A stretch of 60,000 bases of DNA, from the NCBI GenBank assembly GCA_030704615.1, contig CM060731.1, positions 19,036,001 to 19,096,000 of the forward strand. Direction: 5' to 3'. The stretch's first letter is position 1; each line of letters begins with the position of its first letter. Below the pieces are notes generated by a model. That model did no database searches, was not told where the DNA came from, and worked only from the letters and a program-made list of their open reading frames with translations. The translations under genes were made by a program, and so were the position numbers. Of the stretch, positions 11,490 through 23,379 are shown piece after piece. This DNA is from Takakia lepidozioides (taxonomy: Eukaryota; Streptophyta; Takakiopsida; Takakiales; Takakiaceae).

Positions 11490-12112
11490 CCACAAAGCCT
11501 ACGACCAGATTTGAACCGGAGACATTTCCCTTGATATCTCTCCCGTCGAGGCTCCAACCATTGTCCCAGGAATGCCCACTTTACCATTTTTGCTATTTTT
11601 TGTGAATTTTCAGCGACCAAAAGTACTTGGAATTCCACATCTCCCACACCGCAAGTCCAAAAATCATGAGACCAAGCTGGTGCACCCCTCCTCGTCGAGG
11701 GCTTTCCAAGGGTACCAAGCACCAGCGTTGGGCCTCGCGGTTCGGGACATCTCAACGCTACAAAACAAAACAAAACGAGACGTTATGAAGCGAGACGTTT
11801 GTTTGTTTGTTTGTTTTGTTTTGTTTTGTTTTGTAGCGTTGAGATGTCCCGAACCGCGAGGCCCCGGCGCTGGTGCTTGATACCCTTGGAAAGCCCTCGA
11901 GGAGGAGGGGTGCACCGGCTTGGTCTCATGACTTTTGGACCTGCGGTGTGGGAGATACGGAATTCCAAGTACTTTTGGTCGCTGGAAATTCACAAAAAAT
12001 AGCAAAAATGGCAAAGTGGGCATTCCTGGGACACTGGTTGGAGCCTCGATGGGAGAGATATCAAGGGAAAGGTCTCCGGTTCAAATCTGGTCGTAGGCTC
12101 TTTGGGAAAAAA
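11490..12112. repeat. Tail-to-tail inverted pair of the tRNA-related module
   Basis: Copy 4 (about 11490-11776, plus) and copy 5 (about 11812-12112, minus) face each other across a short centre at 11777-11811 that itself contains cgagacgtt and its complement. The arms are near-identical over about 290 bp, so transcript or single strand could fold into a long hairpin. Confidence 0.85.
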
Positions 12113-12671
12113 ATACATTTGGACTTAGATGACATTGGACCCTTGGGCCAACGGCAAAGGCTACCCTAGAGGTCGCACTTGGGCCTCGACATAGGAGACG
12201 CACTTGCATACATAGGAGATTGCACTTGGGCCTAGATGACACTTGACACTTGACACTTGGGCCAATGGCACAGACTACCCTAGAGGTCGCATTTGGGCCT
12301 CGACATAGGAGACGCATTGGATTTATAGGAAATTGCACTTTGTCTTAGATTCTCAATTCTTCACACATGGGCCAAATGTACAGGCTATCCTAGAGGTCGC
12401 TTGGGCCTCGACATAGGAGACGCACTGGGATACATAGAAGATCTTACACACTTGGATTTAGATGACACTTGACACTTGGGCCCACGGCACATGCTACCCT
12501 AGAGGTCGCATTTGGACACTTGGATACAGAGAGGATTGCACTTGGACTTAGATGACATTGGACACTTGGGCCAACGGCAAAGGCTACCCTAGAGGTTGCA
12601 TTTGGGCCTCGACATAGGAGACGCACTAAGTCCAAGTGCAATCCCATATCTGATCATTTTTTATTTTTTTT

Positions 12672-12975
12672 CCAGAGAGCCTACGACCAGATTTGAACCG
12701 GAGACCTTTCCCTTGATATCTCTCCGGTCGAGGCTCCAACCATTGTCCAAGAATGCCCACTTTGCCATTTTTGCTATTTTTTGTGAATTTCCAGCGACCA
12801 AAAGTACTTGGAATTTTGTATCTCCCACACTGCAGGTCCAAAAATCATGAGACCAAGCCCGTGCACCCCTCCTTGTCGAGGCCTTTCCAACGGTACCAAG
12901 CACCAGCGCTGGGGCCTCGCGGTTTGGGACATCTCAACGCTACAAAACAAAACAAAACAAAACAAACGTCTCGAT
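12672..12975 (+). repeat. tRNA-related module, copy 6
   Basis: Full-length copy with (AAAAC)n tail near 12943-12964. On the complementary strand TGGGACAATGG-like A-box text and GGTTCAAATC B-box text are spaced about 42 bp in the intact copies. Confidence 0.75.
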
Positions 12976-13167
12976 TCATATATTGATAGGATAGCATGTG
13001 CGGTTGGCCCAAGTGTCTAGGGTCATCTAAGCCCATGTGCAATCTCCTATGTCGACATCCAAGTCGACCTCTATGGTAGCCTATGCCGTTGGCCCAAGTG
13101 TCCAGTGTCATCTAAGTCCAAGTGCATCAATAAATGAAGCAAGCCATATCCAATCATTTTTTTTTCC

Positions 13168-13216
13168 GCAGAGCCTACGACCAGATTTGAACTGGAGACC
13201 TTTCCCTTGATATCTC
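13168..13216 (+). repeat. tRNA-related module, left-end fragment
   Basis: Only the antisense T-arm-like head is present before the sequence switches to short modules. Confidence 0.6.
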
Positions 13217-13634
13217 CAAGTGCTATCCCCTATATATCCAAGTTGTGTGTCTCCTATGTCGAGGCTGACATGCGACCTCTACGGTAGCATGGGAGATGCA
13301 CTTGGATACATGAATAGAAGATTGCACTTGGGCTTAGATTTCAATTCTTCACACATGGGCCAACGGCATAGGCTACACTAGAGGTCGCACTTGGGCCTCG
13401 ACATAGGAGACCCACTTGGATACATAAGAAATTGCACTTGGGCTTAGATTTCAATTCTTCACACATGGGCCTTGACATAGGAGACGCTACTTGAATACAT
13501 AGGGGATTGCACTTGGACTTAGATTTCAATTCTTAACACATGGGCCAATTCCAATTCTTAACACATCCTCCCCTCTGCCTGTACTATTCTCCTACTTATA
13601 CAGCAAAGGCCTCCACACATTAACCCCCACCCCC

Positions 13635-14880
13635 TTCTACAACTCCCCGATGGCGTCACCCTTCTAGCCACCTTTGAACCAAACCAGCTACTATACGAAC
13701 ACAACCTTTTCTCCCCTAAATACCTCCGATGCCTAGAACCCACCACTACATCACTGCTACTTGTCCAACACACCCATCCCACCTCCACGCCCATTACCCT
13801 CCCCTCTACCTTATACCACTTACTCGTACGCACATGGGGGATGAAAGTCTCCATTACCCCCAACACACATCCTCTTCCCTCTACATCTTGCTCCTCACCC
13901 ACCCTATTTCCCAGAGTCAATCCAAGCAAGGTCTGGATAAGGGCCCTACCGTGCCCTCCTCCTGCCCCTCTCCCGCCCCCTATTGACCCACTGGTCTCAC
14001 ATCTACGTCTACCGTTCAAATTCTCTCCCTCACACTCCCACTACACAGATGGCTCCCAATCTGGCTCTAACGCGGGCTACGGTGTTTTTCATGTTGCTAA
14101 TAACTGTGGGGTAGCTTTTAGACTTCCAGGCCCAACCACTATATTACGCGTTGAGCTTATAGCAATCTTTGAAGTACTCTCCCAGCTGCCCTCCTTCTCC
14201 CCCCCATACTACATTTTCACATACAGCCTTATCTCACTATTTCTTCTTTGCAACCACCTCACCAGCCCCTTCTGCCACCTTCACCACCCAGACCGGAACC
14301 TCTTTGCAGCTATCATTAACCGAGCGGCTTCCATTAATCATCCCATACACTTTCTCAAAGTTCGCTCCCACACTGGTATCACTGGTAACGAAAACGCAAA
14401 CCTCATCGCCCAGGCAGGGGCCGCCCAACCCCAACTGGATCCCACGGCCGACCCTATCCATATTGCTCACACTCACCCATTCTGGCTAATTCACCCAGTA
14501 CCAGGACCCCCTACTACCAAGCCTATACGTAACCTAAAATCCACTCTTACACACGAAGCACACAAACAAGCCTCAGCCTCTACTAGCCATACCAAAGCCC
14601 ATATCCAAAAATGGACACAATCTATAGTTCTTCACCACAAATTGTCAAACTACTTTTGGCACACCAAGACTGTAATCGACGCGCAAATCCGACAAACACT
14701 CAGATTTCGTTACGCCCAATACATGGGACATCAACGCAAGCACATCTTTTGGCCACGCCTATTCCCATCCCCCAACTGCCCATTATGCTCACATACACAT
14801 ACAGTACGTGACACCTGGCCCCACCTCCTTAGTTAGTGTACTCACCCCGTTATACATGGTCTCTGCGTCACCCCCCGCCA
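13635..14880 (+). pseudogene. LINE ORF2 C-terminal part with RNase H
   Basis: The frame is open from about 13640 to a stop at 14836. RNase H signatures are clear: HYTDGSQSGSNAGYGVF (about 14040-14090; first catalytic Asp in YTDGS), RVELIAIFEVL (Glu), and HFLKVRSHTGITGNENANLIA (about 14350-14410). Further on comes FRYAQYMGHQRKH and a cysteine motif CPLCSHTHTVRDTWPHL, typical of the LINE ORF2 C-terminus. After the stop the same frame continues as CTHPVIHGLCVTPRHN and is then cut at 14880. It resumes beyond the Mutator-like element at 26444 as PRQNHAVWHIHK-like text. So the 11.6-kb element was inserted into this LINE. Confidence 0.8.
14871..14880. repeat. Left target-site duplication, CCCCCCGCCA
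   Basis: The identical 10 bp recur at 26444-26453. Mutator-like elements usually duplicate 8-11 bp. LINE coding sequence ends here and resumes after the right copy. Confidence 0.7.
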
Positions 14881-15099
14881 TAATGAGGTTAGCTATTTCA
14901 TGAGCATGAGCGGCATGAGCGGAGTAGCAAGACAATCAGTTTTCATGAGCAGAAGTACAAATTTCAAAAATAAAAAACATTATAAAACATTAATTTAATG
15001 GAATGTGTCAGAAAAAACAAATATATTATTCGGCACCTTGAAGGGGAAATTGTAGTTTTGAGAGTTGTGCTCATGATATTTCGTCTTCCGCTCATGCCA

Positions 15100-15520
15100 A
15101 TTCCCAGCGACATGTGCAAAAATGGCGCCGAATTTCGCGGTAATAGGGTCCATAACCGGAAACAACCGCGACGTATTTCGCGGTAATAGGTCTCTCTGGC
15201 GAAAAATGGTGCCGAATTCCGCGGCTATAGGTCCCCTCATGACAGGTGTGTAAGCCCAAAATTTGGAAATGTGACGCCGAATTTCGGTACATGGTGCCGG
15301 GGATTGCACAGATGTTGGGCAGTTCTGGGCCATGTAACTGGAAATTCGGCGCCATTTTTCCAGACATCGTTCCCGTGCATGTTCGGACTTAGCCAGTTTT
15401 CGGCCCAAAATAGGGAAATTCGGCGCCATTTTTCCAGACACAGAGGTACCAATGCATGTTGGGACTTAGCCAGTTTTCGGCCCAAAATTGAGAAATTCGG
15501 CGCCATTTTTCCAGAAATGG
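15100..15520. repeat. GGCGCC near-palindromes, 3' flank of transposase
   Basis: About seven copies of a GGCGCC-centred (or related GCCGAATT) motif flanked by TGGAAA and TTTCCA, for example near 15345, 15425 and 15497. The inner flanks differ (AATTC versus ATTTT), so these are imperfect palindromes, the same variant as at 23.4-23.96 kb. Confidence 0.8.
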
Positions 15521-15669
15521 CCCGACTACTGCTTCTGTTGGATCTCAGTTTGAATGGAATATTGCCTCATTCCAGGAGTTTTGGGGTGCATTTCATTACA
15601 CTGCAAAAAAAAGTCTGATACATGAAAATGCAATTGAAAATATCCATATGGAGGATTCCCTTTGCCCCA

Positions 15670-18600
15670 TCAATGATTTCTGGAATCCCTAAGGAGGAGT
15701 TTGTGCAGCTCGTTCACGCTCAATGCCGGTGCATGAATAAAGTCATCAATAGTCACGTTCATCCTCAACCTCTTCAGGTAAATGTAATACAGATGCTTGC
15801 ACGGATAATACTTTGAACCCTTCTTTGCTTCCATCAACGAGAAGTCCGTACAATTGCAAGTCGGCTCCACTCCAATCGTAATTGTGTATACATCGTTGCG
15901 TAGAGCCGAGCTGGCCGTTGCCATCCGATAAACACGCCCAAGGCTAGGTGGAGGTATGTCCACGGAGCTCTGAATAGTGCAAGCCATCCCAAGAGCATTG
16001 GCAATCCGAGTCTCATTCAACTTGTTGGGAGGGTGTCGTCTCTTCACTCTTCCGAATCGCATTGTGGGATGTGCAGAATTGTCCAATCCGTCTCTACTGG
16101 ACCGAGCAGTCTGCAATGGCTGGGTCTGAGGAACTGGAAATGCGTGGGCCGAGACGTCTGTGCGTTGCACCATTCGAAATCCTGCTGCAGATAGAGCATC
16201 CGCCTCATTCTGAGAGAGGCTGCAACCCGGTGCAACAGGCCAGACGCCCGGAGGCTCCGGCATTCACTGAATCTCGTATTTGGGCTTGCCAAATACACAG
16301 GTCATTATGTCGTGCCTACAGAACCAAAACGTCTGCGTTGTGGTGTGAGCAAATGTGGGAGTCAAAAATCTGCCGCTGAAACAAGGTGCAGGTACAACAC
16401 CGTGTGGGTTCCTCCGAATCATCTCACCACAACGTGCTCTTGTATCCACCCGAATGGCGCAGCACTTCCCTCGAAATGTCGGCAATGTCCTTGCAATTCT
16501 CCACTGTGACTCCGACACTCTTGTCTCCACAATGGGTATGTTGTATTGCATTACTATAGATGGCTCGTTATGTTCCTCGGGCACGTGCCCTGTGCTCAAA
16601 GGAGATGGCGATCTTGAACGTGCAGGACTTGCGGTGCTCGACGAGACCTCCTCGGGCAACATCACGGGACCACGAGGGAGCGTGCAAATATTCTTGTCAG
16701 CTCGCCATGAATCCTCTTCCCCGCCAGGTGCCTCGTCAAGTCTTCGTCTCACTGGACGGGTATGAATATCTCCTTCCAAATGTTGGCCTCTTCGAAGCAA
16801 TGGTGTGTCCCGAAGGCCCTCTCGCAAGGCCGCCGCCCACTTCTGAGGATTCTTCGATCTGGAGGCAGTCCGCATCAGCATTTCCTGCCTGTCCGGCCCC
16901 AAGCCCCACTGTTTCCCTTTCAAGAACTCGTTGTACCTGCATTGCTGTATAATTGACCTCACAATGTCCTCCGTTGTGGCAGTGAGGATGTCCACCAGAT
17001 GCACCGCAGAGGAGGCACGCCAGGAAGAATGCACTGATTCGGCCATGTTTGTCGTGGGCATGTCGGTGTCGGAGTCGAGACACATTTCCTGCACAAGCAC
17101 ATGTTGAGGTTACAAGCAAGTTACAAATAATGCCAAGAATAATATTTAACGGGACGCGAATTCGTGCAACTCACCTCCCGCATATAGTCGCCGAACTAGA
17201 GGAAACGATAATGCCACCATGCTAGCCAACTGACCATTGCTCCCTCGTCTGATTTCCTTACAGCACCTGACGATGTCCACCAAGCCCGTATACATGCAAA
17301 CTGTGTCTCTGCATCATCCAAGGTGGGAGCGCGCTTCCACGCAAGACACATGGAACGGTGCTCCTCTATAAAATTTGGCGCCACGAGCCTGGTTGTGTAC
17401 TGCGAAAGGCTCTGCAGAAAATGGAACCCACAAGATCTCTCCTTGCCTTTTCCATGGGAACATTGGGGTCTTGCCCGTACACCCTTCGGATGGCAGCCCA
17501 ATTTGCTTGTGTGTTGTCCGCCATGAAACCACGGAAATTGGGAGGGGGCAATCCCACCTTGGCCATCTATTCGTTTATTCCCTGCCAAAGAAGCATCTTC
17601 AATTGTGTGTCCTCTCCTTTCATCTCACAAATAGCAATTGTCATTAGCATCCTACAGTGGGTGTCGTAGACATGTGCACCCATTGTCACCCATTGGTGAT
17701 TTGTAATTCGCTTGATATGGTCGAACATGACCCAACTGTTTGACAAGTCCCCACTCGTCATCCTGTCGACCAGTTTGACGCCGCTGCCAGGTCCACACGT
17801 GGACATTTTGAATATGAAACAACGATCTGCCTCAGTCCCTTGTCCTGGAAACCTACTTCCATGAATGTAGTCATATCCACATCGTCGCTTCACCTCCAGA
17901 ATGGAGTGCATATCCGAGCCACGCCCAATTTTCTGTTTGCATGAGACAATGTGGTTTCGGACATTCGGTGAACATACGTGGGACACCGACTCCAGCAATG
18001 CCTCCATTTCCTTCTCATCGAGAGGAACTCTATCGGAGCCGTCTTCCGACATAATTCTGGCCAAGGCCATCTTATGGGCGGCTTGAAGCTGTATCTGTTT
18101 GGGTTTGGCACCCGGTCTCAACTTAACCTCCTCCTGAACGAGCTGCTCTGCCTCGTGGGCAGCCTCCCGCGAGTTCCCCCTCGCCAATTTGTGACAATGG
18201 GAACCAACGTGTATGCAAACTCGGGTGAGGTCAGGGAAACAGTGCAACACATAGAACTGCTTGGCATTACAAACAGACATGCAGTGTGGTGGTTCTTTGC
18301 AATGTGCACACTTAAATGTGGAGTTCGGAACCTTCTCCTGAGCACGAAATGGTTGATGAGCTGTGCCCGTCCAATCGGTCTTGTTCCTGTGACCTCTGAA
18401 TTTAAAATGGAAGCAAGTTGGGGAGAAACAACGTAGCACACCCGCACACCATCGAGCATCTTCATGTTGGTGGTTTTGGTGACGCACCAAGGATGACCAT
18501 CATGTTCTCTATCCATATCTGTCAACATTCCGGATGCCCTCGAGTAGTCCGTCCGAGGAGGGAACTCAAAGAAGATATTACCGTCGACGTCTGCGGGAAA

Positions 18601-19284
18601 GCATGTAACCGATTTAATTGCGAACTTGCTGTAGTCCAGCCCGGCCAGCTCCGAGCGGTGTCCCTCCATGTGAAGCCCTTGCAGAATTTCAAGAATAGAT
18701 CGAACTGCGGTGCTCGTGCTGGGAATATGACTCCCTCGTCCACTGACGTCCATTGAGGACTTGCCTGATCTCCAGGACGACCTCGGAACTTCCATGACCT
18801 CGTCTGAGTCGGACAGGTTGTGAACAACCCAGTTCTCGCTCGTCTTCATGGATGGGTTCGGCTCTGGATTTACTTCGTTGCGGACTTCTCTCTTTGAGGT
18901 AGCCACTCTCTGATTCGCGGATTGTTTCATGGAAGGCGCCAGGATAGAAGGTGCATTTGGCGGGCAAATGAAGTCCCCAACAGTCCTGTATATGACGCTG
19001 TCCGATGGTGGAACTCGCCATTCCCTGCCATCGCCGAAATCATCGTGGAGCACAACAATACTCCCGACAACATTGCCGTTTGAGTCCTTCCTTTCCTCCT
19101 CCAAAAAAACCGACCCCGGTTTCAGGTGGTATCGAACGCACAGATATTTCTCCATCACCCGGCAGATGTCCCCTCTGCACGGAAATGAAGCTCTATGCTC
19201 GTGAGGAGGGCAGTACACTGTAGCGCTCGGGTTTTCCGCCATGGGAGATGTGCACACAAGACTCCCAGGATGGCGTGCGGGCAA
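15670..19284 (-). pseudogene. Mutator-like transposase with SWIM zinc finger, copy 1
   Basis: Minus-strand gene of about 1150 codons. The N-terminal part (19284-18390) includes KYLCVRYHLKPGSVFLEEE and an acidic linker. After a one-base frameshift near 18388 comes a Cys/His segment (CAHCKEPPHC, 18.3 kb). The core follows: MFDHIKRITNHQWV, MLMTIAICEMKGED and FRGFMADNTQANWAAI, with CGFHF, the usual DDE-type layout of MULE transposases. A stop interrupts at 17567 (TAG) and another frameshift lies near 17450. An 86-bp intron (17174-17089, GTGAGT..CAG) precedes DMPTTNMAESVHSSWRAS. A TGA at 16266-16264 splits the end. The last open frame (16263-15670) has a SWIM finger with Cys136, Cys138, Cys155 and His157. 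Transposase catalyses cut-and-paste of the element. Copies 2 and 3 are at 27.7-29.3 and 38.1-41.1 kb. Confidence 0.8.
17089..17174 (-). other. Intron of transposase copy 1, 86 bp
   Basis: GTGAGT donor after FGDYMRE and a TGTGCAG acceptor before EMCLDSDTDMPTTN. Copy 2 has an 86-bp intron at the same codon (28133-28048). Confidence 0.75.
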
Positions 19285-19499
19285 GCTCCCTGGTAGAAGG
19301 GGGATGCAGCGATGGGAAGGAATGCGGTGCCGATTTGTCCGAGCGACGAAGCCTGATCAAAATCCAGGGAGCCAACTATCTCAAAAATCCACAGTCAGAG
19401 TGTTAATGAACCTTGTCTCAGGAATGCGGCCCCTGGTCCTTGCGCAATAACTGCCAACGGTATGCAGTCAGAAAGTGGGGGGCCGTCCGGATGATGTCG

Positions 19500-20660
19500 G
19501 CTGAAGGGGAGAAGCCGGCACCGTGCCGTCATATTACTACCCCCGGATGAAAATTCGGCACCGAATATCCAGCAGGGGCCGCACGTATGAAGTCGCCTCG
19601 GGCAGAGAGGCCAGAACCTGTCCGACAGAGAACAACCCCTGGATGGAAATTCAACGCCGAATTTCCATTCGGATCCCCCCAAAGGAAGTCGTGTCGGGGG
19701 GTCAGGCCAAAAACTGGCCGACATTAAAACCTCCCCGGATGGAAAAACGGCGCCGAATTTCAATCCGAGGCCGTTCGGATGCAGTCGGCTCGGGGGAAAG
19801 GCCGCCACCTGGCCCTCACATTACAACCCCCAGACGGAAATTCGGCACCGAATATCCAACAGGGGAAGCCCGGATGAAGTCGCCTGGGGCGTAGAGGCCG
19901 GCGCGTGTTCGACAGAGAGCATCCCCTGGATTGAGATTCGGCGCCAAATTTCCATCCGGGCCCCCCCAAACGAAGTCATGTCGGGGGGGCAGGCCGAAAA
20001 CTGGCCGACATAAAAACCTCCCCAGATGGGAAAACGGCGCCGAATTTCCATCCGGGCGGGTCGGATGCAGTTGAGGAGGGGGGAGAGGCCGGCACCTGGC
20101 CGTCACATTTCAACCCCCGGACGTAAATTCGGCACCGAATATCCAACAGGGGACGCCCGGACGAAGTCGCCTCGGGCGGAGAGGCTGGCACCTGTCCGAC
20201 AGAGACCATCCCCGGATGGAAATTCGGCGCCGAATTTCCATCCGGGCCCCCTCAAAGGAAGTCCGGTCGGGTGGTGAGGCCCAAAACTGGACGATATAAA
20301 AACCTCCCAAGATGGAAAAACGGCGCCGAATTTCCGTGCGGGGCGGTTCGGATGCAGTCGGGGAGGGGGGAGAGGCCGGCACCTGACCGTCACATTTTAA
20401 CCCCCGGACGGAAATTCGGCACCGAATATCCAACAGGGGATGCCCGGACGAAGTCGCCTCAGGCGTAGAGGCCGGCACCTGTCCGACAGAGACCATCCCC
20501 CGGATGGAAATTCGCCGCCGAATTTCCATCCAGGCACCCTCAAAGGAAGTCCGGTCGGGTGGTGAGGCCCAAAACTGGACGATATAAAAACCTCCCATGA
20601 TAGGAAAACGGAGCCGAATTTCCGTCCGAGGCCGTTCGGATTTCCCTCTAGCAGTCAAGG
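19500..20660. repeat. 287-bp tandem repeat carrying GGCGCC palindromes
   Basis: The phrase around tccgacagag recurs at about 19621, 19909, 20195 and 20482, a spacing of 286-288 bp, giving almost four tandem units. Each unit holds several GGCGCC- or GGCACC-centred inverted repeats. One of them, 20211-20246, is a perfect 36-bp palindrome with left arm CCCGGATGGAAATTCGGC. This lies immediately upstream of the transposase start. Confidence 0.85.
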
Positions 20661-20764
20661 ATTCCATGAAAAACGTGTCTAAAAGTGGACTTCAGCCACA
20701 AAACTAACAGTTTAGTTTGTTTTTCTCCGAAAAACCAAGCGGCCACGCTCAGAATTACCGCAGG

Positions 20765-21460
20765 AAGGTAATTCGGCGCTTCGACTTACCTGGCGAATGG
20801 AAATTCGGCGCCAAATTTCCATCCACCAGCAATCCGAGTTACCTGCTGGATGGAAATTCGACGCCGGATTTCCATCCATCCGGGCTTCGAATTACCCGCA
20901 AGATGGAAATTCGGCGCCGAATTTCCATCCTGATCCGCTCCGAATTACCTGCATGACGGGAATTTTGCGCGCCGCCCTACCTGCCGGATGGAAATTCGGC
21001 GCCGAATTTCCATCCATCCGCTCTCCGAACAACCTGGCGGATTTCCATCCATCCGCTCCGAATTACCTACGTGGCGGAAATTTCGCGCGCCGCCCTTCTT
21101 GGCAGGATGGAAATCCGGCGCCGAATTTCCATCCATCTGCTCTCCGGCCAACCTGGCGGATGGAAATCCGGCGCCGGATTTCCATCCATCCGCTCCAAAT
21201 TACCTGCGTGGCGGACATTTCGCGCGTCGCCCTACCTGGCAGGATGGAAATCCGGCGCCGGATTTCCATCCATCCGGCTCCGAATTACCTGCGTGACGGA
21301 AATTTCTTGCGACGCCCTACCTGGCAAGATGGAAATTCGGTGCTGAATTTCCATCCTGCTTTCCATCCATCCGCGCTCCGAATTACCTGCAGGATGGAAA
21401 TCCGGCGCCGGAATTCTATTCTGCTGCGCTTCGAATTACCTCTACGTTGGAAATTCCGGG
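20765..21460. repeat. Dense array of perfect GGCGCC palindromes
   Basis: At least nine palindromes with core CGGCGCCG, or CCGGCGCCGG in CpG-shifted variants, flanked by ATGGAAAT and ATTTCCAT. Examples are 20902-20929 (28 bp) and 20986-21015 (30 bp). They are separated by 40-70 bp of variable sequence containing TCCGAATTACCTGC. The array sits between the two divergent genes of the element. Confidence 0.85.
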
Positions 21461-21677
21461 CCGAGTTGCGTCATATTTCATCCGACAGGGAGGGCTTCAT
21501 CCGACATTTAATTGCGTAGTTGGGCATTAAATGTCCACCGCCGTCCGTTTTTATTCGGGCTGGCGACACATGGCTTCCTCGATACGTACCCTAAATCTGA
21601 TGCTAATCTTGGATTAACTTCCATTCGAGGCATGTACCCCAAAAAACTGAGATCTTTTTCCATTTTGGCTGGGACTT

Positions 21678-21855
21678 ATGCCGCCTGAAGGGCGTGGCTC
21701 TCCCGAGAGAGACCTCACATCCAGACCGCGGCGGAAGTTGAAAGCTTTGTACTACGGACGACGGGCAATCTCTCGCATGGCCAAACTTAAGCTCCAGCAG
21801 GAGATTCCAGTGTCTTGCTCACAAACCGCGCCAACTGAAGCCGAGTACTCTCAGG
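21678..21855 (+). CDS. Possible first exon of the methyltransferase-like gene
   Basis: An ATG just right of the palindrome array opens a basic segment (RPRRKLKALYYGRR, MAKLKLQQEIPVS, TAPTEAEYSQ). It then meets a plausible acceptor- or donor-like CTCAGGCAAG at about 21857. A similar basic exon (RRRTRDFGKPP, RLKLRLMQKMQTS) starts at 36154 on the minus strand, also directly beside a palindrome array. The correspondence of position and composition suggests a shared first exon of gene 2. It is inference: the identity is low and the following exons are lost in this copy. Confidence 0.35.
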
Positions 21856-22117
21856 CAAGCCACTTCTGCTTTCGCTTTGTGCTTTCGCTTTGTTTTTGCA
21901 TCTTCATCCTGGAATCGCTGGAAGCGTATGGCTGCATCGCAAAAGCAGCAGCTGTTGCGAAGAATGATCAAGGTCTGAGTGGTTAAAAATTAAGGAAATC
22001 CATGTTGAGCTGAGAAGATGAAGTGCCTTCAAAATATTTCACCCTGTTTTCCCGTCTTGTGGAATTTCTGATCATTTGTTCATCGTGTTTCATATTACCG
22101 GTTGAGTGAACCTTAGA

Positions 22118-22165
22118 TAGTTTGCAATGCGTGTGCATAGCCGGCAGCTCTGGAGAAGGCTGCTT
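22118..22165 (+). pseudogene. PPR sliver
   Basis: The sequence tttgcaatgcgtgtgcatag followed by ccggcagctctggagaagg matches the CNACASLAALEK coding phrase of the 5.4-8.0 kb PPR repeats, with one stop. It lies inside the Mutator-like element near the left breakpoint of gene 2. Confidence 0.6.
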
Positions 22166-22466
22166 GTGCATGTCATTCTTAGGCATTGGTTGGATTTGTT
22201 TTCATTGTTGTTCCATGGCACTCCATACTTCCTAAACTTGTTTTGTTTTCATTGTTGTTCCACGATTGTTGCTATGGTGGTTGCGCTGCTCGTTGCGATG
22301 CTGGTTTTGGCACCGATGTTGATTTTGACGATTTTGGGAATGACAGAGTGACGACGAGCCCGGCACGCTGGTGGTATCATCGACCGCTCCAACTCATCGC
22401 ATGTTTGAATCGCCCAACTTGGGGCGAGAGGGCAAACTTCAACCTTTTGTTGGTGGACGGGAGGAC

Positions 22467-22952
22467 CTGTCTCTCCTCCCCCAATAGAAGAAAAAGTGTT
22501 CAGCAGGATCTCTAATCTTATGTGCGCATTCTTGACAGATGAAAATTCAGCAGGATTTGGCACATGCGCGGAGGTTCTACATGGAGTCAGAGGAGAAGAA
22601 TCTAACCCTCCCGGCACTCGAATCGTATCTCAAAGCTGCGGAGGTGAGGGCCCGCATAAAGTACAAGTCGTGGATGGTAAAGTACGTGGCCATAGCTGAT
22701 CCCGCCCTTGGTGCCGACTTTCTGGTGGAGGTGGGGAAGCACTACTCCCGCGCTCTGAAGCCCACGATGACATTGGAGAAGCTCCATCGTCTAGCCACAT
22801 CCTGTGTGGATGCAACAGAAAAGGTGATACATTCTTAACCAAATTGTGGTGGCAACAACTCGTTTTTGTGGTGTTTGGCGCTTACGAATATGCTGGGTGG
22901 TTGGACAGACCCGGTGGCTCCAAATCTGGAATGGTTCCCAAAGTACAAGGGA
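22467..22952 (+). repeat. 486-bp direct duplication, copy A
   Basis: Matches 45238-45723 over exactly 486 bp with only scattered substitutions and no length change. It spans an intron end, a full exon and the next intron of the methyltransferase-like gene. Copy A is the start of the C-terminal half; copy B is the end of the N-terminal half. Confidence 0.85.
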
Positions 22953-23379
22953 CATGTGGAGCTTCCCCAAACCGGACAAACTGTCTGACCCACATTCGAC
23001 ATGAACCGCATGACATGGTGGTTTCAAGTACTTCCCCACGCTTCGTTAGGCGCTTCTACTCTTGTAGGGGGTGGATTCATTGTATTTTTTCAGGAATGCA
23101 ATCTGATGGAGAATCTCCACAGGTGACGACGAATGCGCAAGAGCAGCTGGACACACAAGCACATCAATTCAAGATGGAGATTTCTCCTGCAGCAGAGAGC
23201 CTACGCGACTATGTGACAAGGTACTTTCTGCTCTACAAAACCGACCTATTCTTTCGGGAGATACCACATGCCCGCCGGAGCCACGAGTTCACCGACCAGC
23301 CGAACGCGGACAAAGCAGCAATGCTCCTTCTATACATGTACATACGCGATGCCTTCCTTTCAGTCCTTGCATTTTTCGC

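Larger units (their letters stand above)
8030..13560. repeat. Composite repeat field of short modules and tRNA-related modules
   Basis: For 5.5 kb the sequence cycles through short phrases such as GTCCAAGTGCAATC, CTATGTATCCAAGTGC, TCTCCTATGTCGAGGCCC, GCGACCTCTAGGGTAGC and GCCGTTGGCCCAAGTGTCC, in irregular order. Seven copies or fragments of a ~300-bp module are set among them. Orientation is mostly plus but reversed in 11.80-12.62 kb and 13.28-13.56 kb. All open frames here are repeated by-products of the modules; I see no gene. Confidence 0.85.

Noticed and set aside
8800-13110. Many 60-120 codon frames on both strands
   Set aside because: They recur with the repeat modules in several frames at once and match no protein family.
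8181-13216. Functional tRNA genes in the tRNA-related modules
   Set aside because: Only D-arm- and T-arm-like parts are present, with no complete cloverleaf or acceptor stem, and all copies are embedded in repeats.
16560-16952. Plus-strand frames antisense to transposase copy 1
   Set aside because: The minus strand has clear transposase text and a SWIM finger; the antisense frames have no similarity to anything known to me.
19523-21519. Frames of up to 240 codons in the palindrome arrays (repeating EIRRRISI or similar)
   Set aside because: They are translations of GGCGCC palindromes and occur on both strands, as expected from symmetric repeats.
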